Source: Chlamydiota bacterium (lineage in GTDB: Bacteria; Chlamydiota; Chlamydiia; Chlamydiales; Rhabdochlamydiaceae). Taken from it: a stretch of 12,877 bases of DNA. Each line of letters opens with the position of its first letter. Position 1 is the first letter of the stretch. The notes beneath the pieces are model-generated. The model worked only from the letters and a program-made list of their open reading frames with translations, was not told where the DNA came from and ran no database searches. A program made the translations under genes and the position numbers. The stretch is taken from contig JAHFTP010000031.1 of assembly GCA_023265495.1 (NCBI GenBank), forward strand, positions 1 through 12,877, in the 5' to 3' direction. Positions 11,975 to 12,877 of this stretch are shown piece by piece.

Positions 11975-12063
11975 AGATAAACGGGGGGGGTAAAGAGATC
12001 AAGTCTACATAGACGCAAAATTAAATTCACGCTCAAACAAGTTTTTGCACTTTGTGAGAAGAG

Positions 12064-12237
12064 CTACATTATAAGACCAGCTAATAAAAATTCGTCTTCC
12101 TTATCATGTTTATGCCAAACAAATTCCCCTTTTGCCTTGAAAATCTTGATATGATTCTCGTTTACGTCTCCAAGAATTTTTGGCGTCCAATACTCATGAA
12201 ATAACTGGAATTTTTCTTTAATATTAATCTTATCCAT
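12064..12237 (-). pseudogene. Truncated cupin-domain protein
   Basis: A 57-residue ORF with a good ribosome-binding site (AGGAG, about seven bases before the ATG at 12237). Residues 9-50 match the start of small single-domain cupins: FHEYWTPKILGDVNENHIKIFKAKGEFVWHKHDKEDEF, with the metal-binding H-x-H at 42-44 and Glu at 47/49 (compare HWHSHPEEDEFFYV). In the family the strand continues with about 50-60 more residues, including a second His; here the frame diverges into LLAGLIM and stops. The second half of the barrel is missing, so no functional fold is expected. The break point at about 12080 is probably where the insertion or deletion joined foreign DNA. Confidence 0.7.
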
Positions 12238-12310
12238 ATGCAAGCTCCTTTTTTTGGTAATTTTTTAAACACTTGAAAAAAGCAACGTTTTGCCAGATCA
12301 TGGTATTGTA
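12238..12310. other. Spacer between cupin and tRNA remnants
   Basis: Apart from the cupin ribosome-binding site at 12246-12251, I see only AT-rich DNA and no gene or hairpin terminator. Confidence 0.3.
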
Positions 12311-12366
12311 GAGTGGCTAGATTCGAACCAGCGAAAGTCTGGGGCTAAGAGATTTACAGTCTCCCA
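12308..12366 (-). pseudogene. 3' half of a tRNA-Tyr(GTA) gene
   Basis: Read on the minus strand, GGAGA-CTGTAAA-TCTCT is an anticodon arm with anticodon GTA (Tyr). A long class II-type variable arm follows, then a T-arm, GCTGG-TTCGAAT-CTAGC (12332-12316), and the 3' acceptor strand. The 5' acceptor strand and the D-arm are missing: the tRNA homology stops at about 12366, exactly where the tdk/tgt junction repeat begins. The acceptor part also looks off by one base, and no correctly spaced CCA follows, so it is not a working tRNA. The bases GGGAGA of the anticodon stem match the reverse complement of the tdk end (TCTCC), a possible microhomology at the join. Confidence 0.75.
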
Positions 12367-12460
12367 TGTGCTGTTAGATCTCGCCGGCTAGGATTTTATT
12401 TCGATACATCTCCATCAGCCTTACCATGAAATGTAGGTTGTGAACGGTCGCTAGCGTCAT
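12360..12460. repeat. Right copy of the tdk/tgt junction repeat
   Basis: Direct repeat of 10832-10930. The plus strand even keeps tdk-like final codons (TCT CCC ATG TGC TGT TAG, Ser-Pro-Met-Cys-Cys-stop, against Ser-Pro-Val-Cys-Cys-stop in tdk) just before the tgt stop, so the duplicated unit included the overlapping ends of both genes. Confidence 0.8.
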
Positions 12461-12877
12461 GCATACGGCCTCTTTTGCTTTGAAGAGATGGTGGAGATAG
12501 GCTAGGGTAAAGTGTGAGCAGGTAGGGCAAGTGCAGCCTCGCTCGATCGGTTCGTAGAGGGAACTATAGAGGGACTTTGTGATTTTAAGTCCTCCTTCTT
12601 TGGTAAGAAGAACGCCATGTCTTGCCGCTCTTGTGGGGTAGGAACTATCAAACGTATCTACGCCCAGGGGGATACAAAGGGAGAGCGACTCAAGATCTCC
12701 AATGCCAAGGAGATGGTTTGGTTTGCTTTGGGGGAGGCGTGGCATGGTGTAGGAGAGCATTTCTTGCATTTCCTTTTTGTTTTTACCAACACTTCCTCCA
12801 ATAGCGTAGCCATCAAAGTCCAGCCCGCTTAAGAACGCACAGCTATTTTCTCTTAATTCTCTGTTGATGCCTCCGTG
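12374..12877 (-). CDS. tgt: Queuine/guanine tRNA-ribosyltransferase, C-terminal part
   Basis: Tgt exchanges guanine-34 of GUN-anticodon tRNAs (Tyr, His, Asn, Asp) for preQ1 or queuine. The window holds the last 167 residues; the start lies beyond base 12877. HGGINRELRENS opens the visible part, then FDGYAIGGSVGKNKKEMQEML, matching the canonical GYAIGGLSVGE block. GVDTFDSSYPTRAARHG corresponds to the usual GvDmFDCVmPTRnaRnG block that bears the catalytic Asp; the SSY for CVM change marks a divergent chlamydial-type Tgt. The zinc site is C-T-C-P-T-C followed by His in TVHNLHF (CxCxxC...H). The end is KILAGEI-stop. The visible part is uninterrupted, so this is the functional copy; a remnant of the same 3' end lies at 10846-10930. 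The dead tRNA fragment next door is of tRNA-Tyr, one of Tgt's substrates, which is probably coincidence. Confidence 0.95.
   Translation of the reverse strand, partial: HGGINRELRENSCAFLSGLDFDGYAIGGSVGKNKKEMQEMLSYTMPRLPQSKPNHLLGIGDLESLSLCIPLGVDTFDSSYPTRAARHGVLLTKEGGLKITKSLYSSLYEPIERGCTCPTCSHFTLAYLHHLFKAKEAVCMTLATVHNLHFMVRLMEMYRNKILAGEI

Larger units (their letters stand above)
10931..12359. other. Decayed inserted segment between the two tdk/tgt junction copies
   Basis: This 1.4-kb block holds pieces of unrelated genes typical of mobile DNA: a broken dinD, an IS66 transposase tail, one intact DUF2786-like ORF, the first part of a cupin gene and half of a tRNA-Tyr gene. Except for the DUF2786-like ORF, every piece is truncated or frameshifted. 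No integrase, inverted repeats or complete IS is visible. The placement in the 3' end of a conserved gene, with that end duplicated, is what site-specific integration or recombination by duplication leaves behind. The short stretch 10931-10995 has an open frame (KKYFELVYSD...) that I cannot assign. Confidence 0.7.

Noticed and set aside
10931..12359. A complete transposon or an active defence island
   Set aside because: No intact transposase, integrase, terminal inverted repeats, nuclease, helicase or CRISPR-like repeat array is present; nearly all pieces are broken.
12617..12832. 71-aa plus-strand ORF over tgt
   Set aside because: The minus strand carries the catalytic and zinc motifs of Tgt throughout this region.

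Overview
The window most likely comes from a member of the Chlamydiae, probably an environmental (amoeba- or arthropod-associated) lineage rather than Chlamydia itself. The pointers are a tiny Lys/Arg/Ala/Thr-rich protein of the chlamydial histone H1-like Hc2 type, a Tgt of divergent sequence, several small unrecognised basic or effector-like proteins, moderately AT-rich DNA and mostly single-gene transcription units with hairpin terminators. The species cannot be read from the sequence.

Layout, left to right. At 1-1215 an exported glutaredoxin-like thiol protein (minus) diverges from an exported cyclophilin peptidyl-prolyl isomerase (plus), a pairing that suggests protein folding outside the cytoplasm. 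At 1216-2040 two tiny, very basic proteins of 50 and 40 aa follow, each behind a long AT-rich leader. Both leaders carry the near-identical 14-mer GTATATTGARAATT, and the 40-aa Hc2-like gene also has a structured 5' leader and a strong terminator. At 2096-3322 lies an HI0933/YhiN/BaiN-type flavoprotein. At 3394-3812 there is a decayed DUF4258-like ORF with a G8 tract and mostly non-coding AT-rich DNA. At 3813-6833 an unrecognised 116-aa protein is followed six bases later by a large GH63-type glucosidase. At 6901-8325 (minus) is an unrecognised 474-aa protein built of two similar domains joined by a Thr/Ser/Pro/Ala-rich linker, a plausible secreted effector. At 8600-9517 an RDD membrane protein with a C-terminal soluble domain is read from a near-consensus promoter and converges on a GNAT acetyltransferase (minus, 9533-10144). 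At 10253-10849 is thymidine kinase (tdk). The window ends with the 3' part of tgt (queuine/guanine tRNA-ribosyltransferase, minus).

The most unusual part is 10832-12460. The tdk/tgt junction, where the two convergent genes overlap at their stop codons, is present twice. The left copy follows intact tdk and is a diverged, frameshifted remnant of the tgt 3' end. The right copy belongs to the tgt that reads intact here. Between them lie about 1.5 kb of debris: a frameshifted and internally deleted dinD, the C-terminal tail of an IS66-type transposase, an intact 142-aa DUF2786-like ORF, the N-terminal part of a cupin protein, and the 3' half of a tRNA-Tyr(GTA) gene. This looks like a decayed integrated element or a recombination scar in the 3' end of a tRNA-modification gene. 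No intact known defence system, CRISPR array or complete insertion sequence is visible.
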